From assembly GCA_027066935.1 (NCBI GenBank), contig JAMOMX010000438.1, forward strand, positions 1-5,571: a stretch of 5,571 bases of DNA. The letters are read 5' to 3'. Within the stretch, counting starts at the first letter, position 1. Every line of letters begins with the position of its first letter. Made by a program: the position numbers and the translations under genes. This stretch comes from Sulfurimonas sp. (GTDB taxonomy: Bacteria > Campylobacterota > Campylobacteria > Campylobacterales > Sulfurimonadaceae). The notes beneath the pieces were generated by a model that searched no databases, was not told the origin of the DNA, and saw only the letters and a list, made by a program, of their open reading frames with translations. Of this stretch, positions 5,483 through 5,571 are shown piece after piece.

Positions 5483-5571
5483 TCTATAACAGAATTTAGA
5501 AAATCTAGTTTTTTACAATATTTTTTATAAACAAGAGAAGATAATAGTGTATGATAGAGTACTGAAATTGT
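5473..5571 (-). other. Open frame entering from the window edge, possibly the N-terminal side of the same broken gene
   Basis: A minus-strand frame open from the edge to a TAA at 5473-5475 encodes 32 residues, with VLYHTLLSSLVYKKYCKKL followed by DFLNSVIEWR. It overlaps the ALNYL fragment in another frame. A helical segment rich in Leu, Tyr and Lys would suit the N-terminal half of a COG3014 protein that has suffered another frameshift, but it could equally end an unrelated gene. Nothing else is seen in this stretch. Confidence 0.22.

Noticed and set aside
1..5571. CRISPR array, tRNA/rRNA genes, insertion sequences or retroelement reverse transcriptase
   Set aside because: No regular spaced repeats, cloverleaf-like segments, terminal inverted repeats with transposase or reverse-transcriptase motifs were seen on either strand.

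Overview
The window is AT-rich (roughly two thirds A+T by eye), and every gene I can support is on the minus strand, so it reads from the high-coordinate end to the low one. Low GC, Lys/Asn/Ile-rich proteins, tight gene spacing and a set of small lipoproteins suggest a free-living Gram-negative of the Campylobacterota type (Sulfurimonas/Sulfuricurvum/Arcobacter-like). This placement is inferred from composition and gene families and is not proven. The LpoB-like and YcfL-like lipoproteins and the OmpA-like domain do require a Gram-negative envelope.

Layout in the direction of transcription: (1) 5571-4761, broken remains of a COG3014-type lipoprotein gene, with an in-frame stop, a frame jump and a missing middle, leaving a 151-aa C-terminal ORF at 4761-5216. 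(2) 4739-3882, a lipoprotein fusing a YcfL-like (DUF1425) domain to an LpoB-like domain. (3) An 86-bp AT-rich spacer. (4) 3795-2695, a lipoprotein with two DUF1566/Lcl_C (C-type-lectin-like) domains. (5) 2692-1625, a protein with a cytoplasmic TIR domain, one membrane helix, a long Pro/Glu-rich periplasmic linker and a degenerate OmpA-like C-terminus. (6) 1628-324, a second double-DUF1566 lipoprotein with an extra bacterial Ig-like domain. (7) 283-1, the start of a second YcfL-like lipoprotein, cut by the window edge.

The order is YcfL/LpoB - DUF1566 - TIR - DUF1566' - YcfL', so a TIR gene is flanked on both sides by paralogous pairs. The DUF1566, TIR and DUF1566' genes are almost certainly cotranscribed (2-bp gap, then a 4-bp ATGA overlap). 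Two proteins are predicted in the outer membrane with lectin-like domains, and one spans from cytoplasm to peptidoglycan with a possible NAD-cleaving TIR head. I infer, without proof, an envelope-sensing, TIR-output module inserted in or grown within a YcfL/LpoB/COG3014 lipoprotein cluster. No RNA genes, CRISPR arrays, insertion sequences or reverse transcriptase were found.
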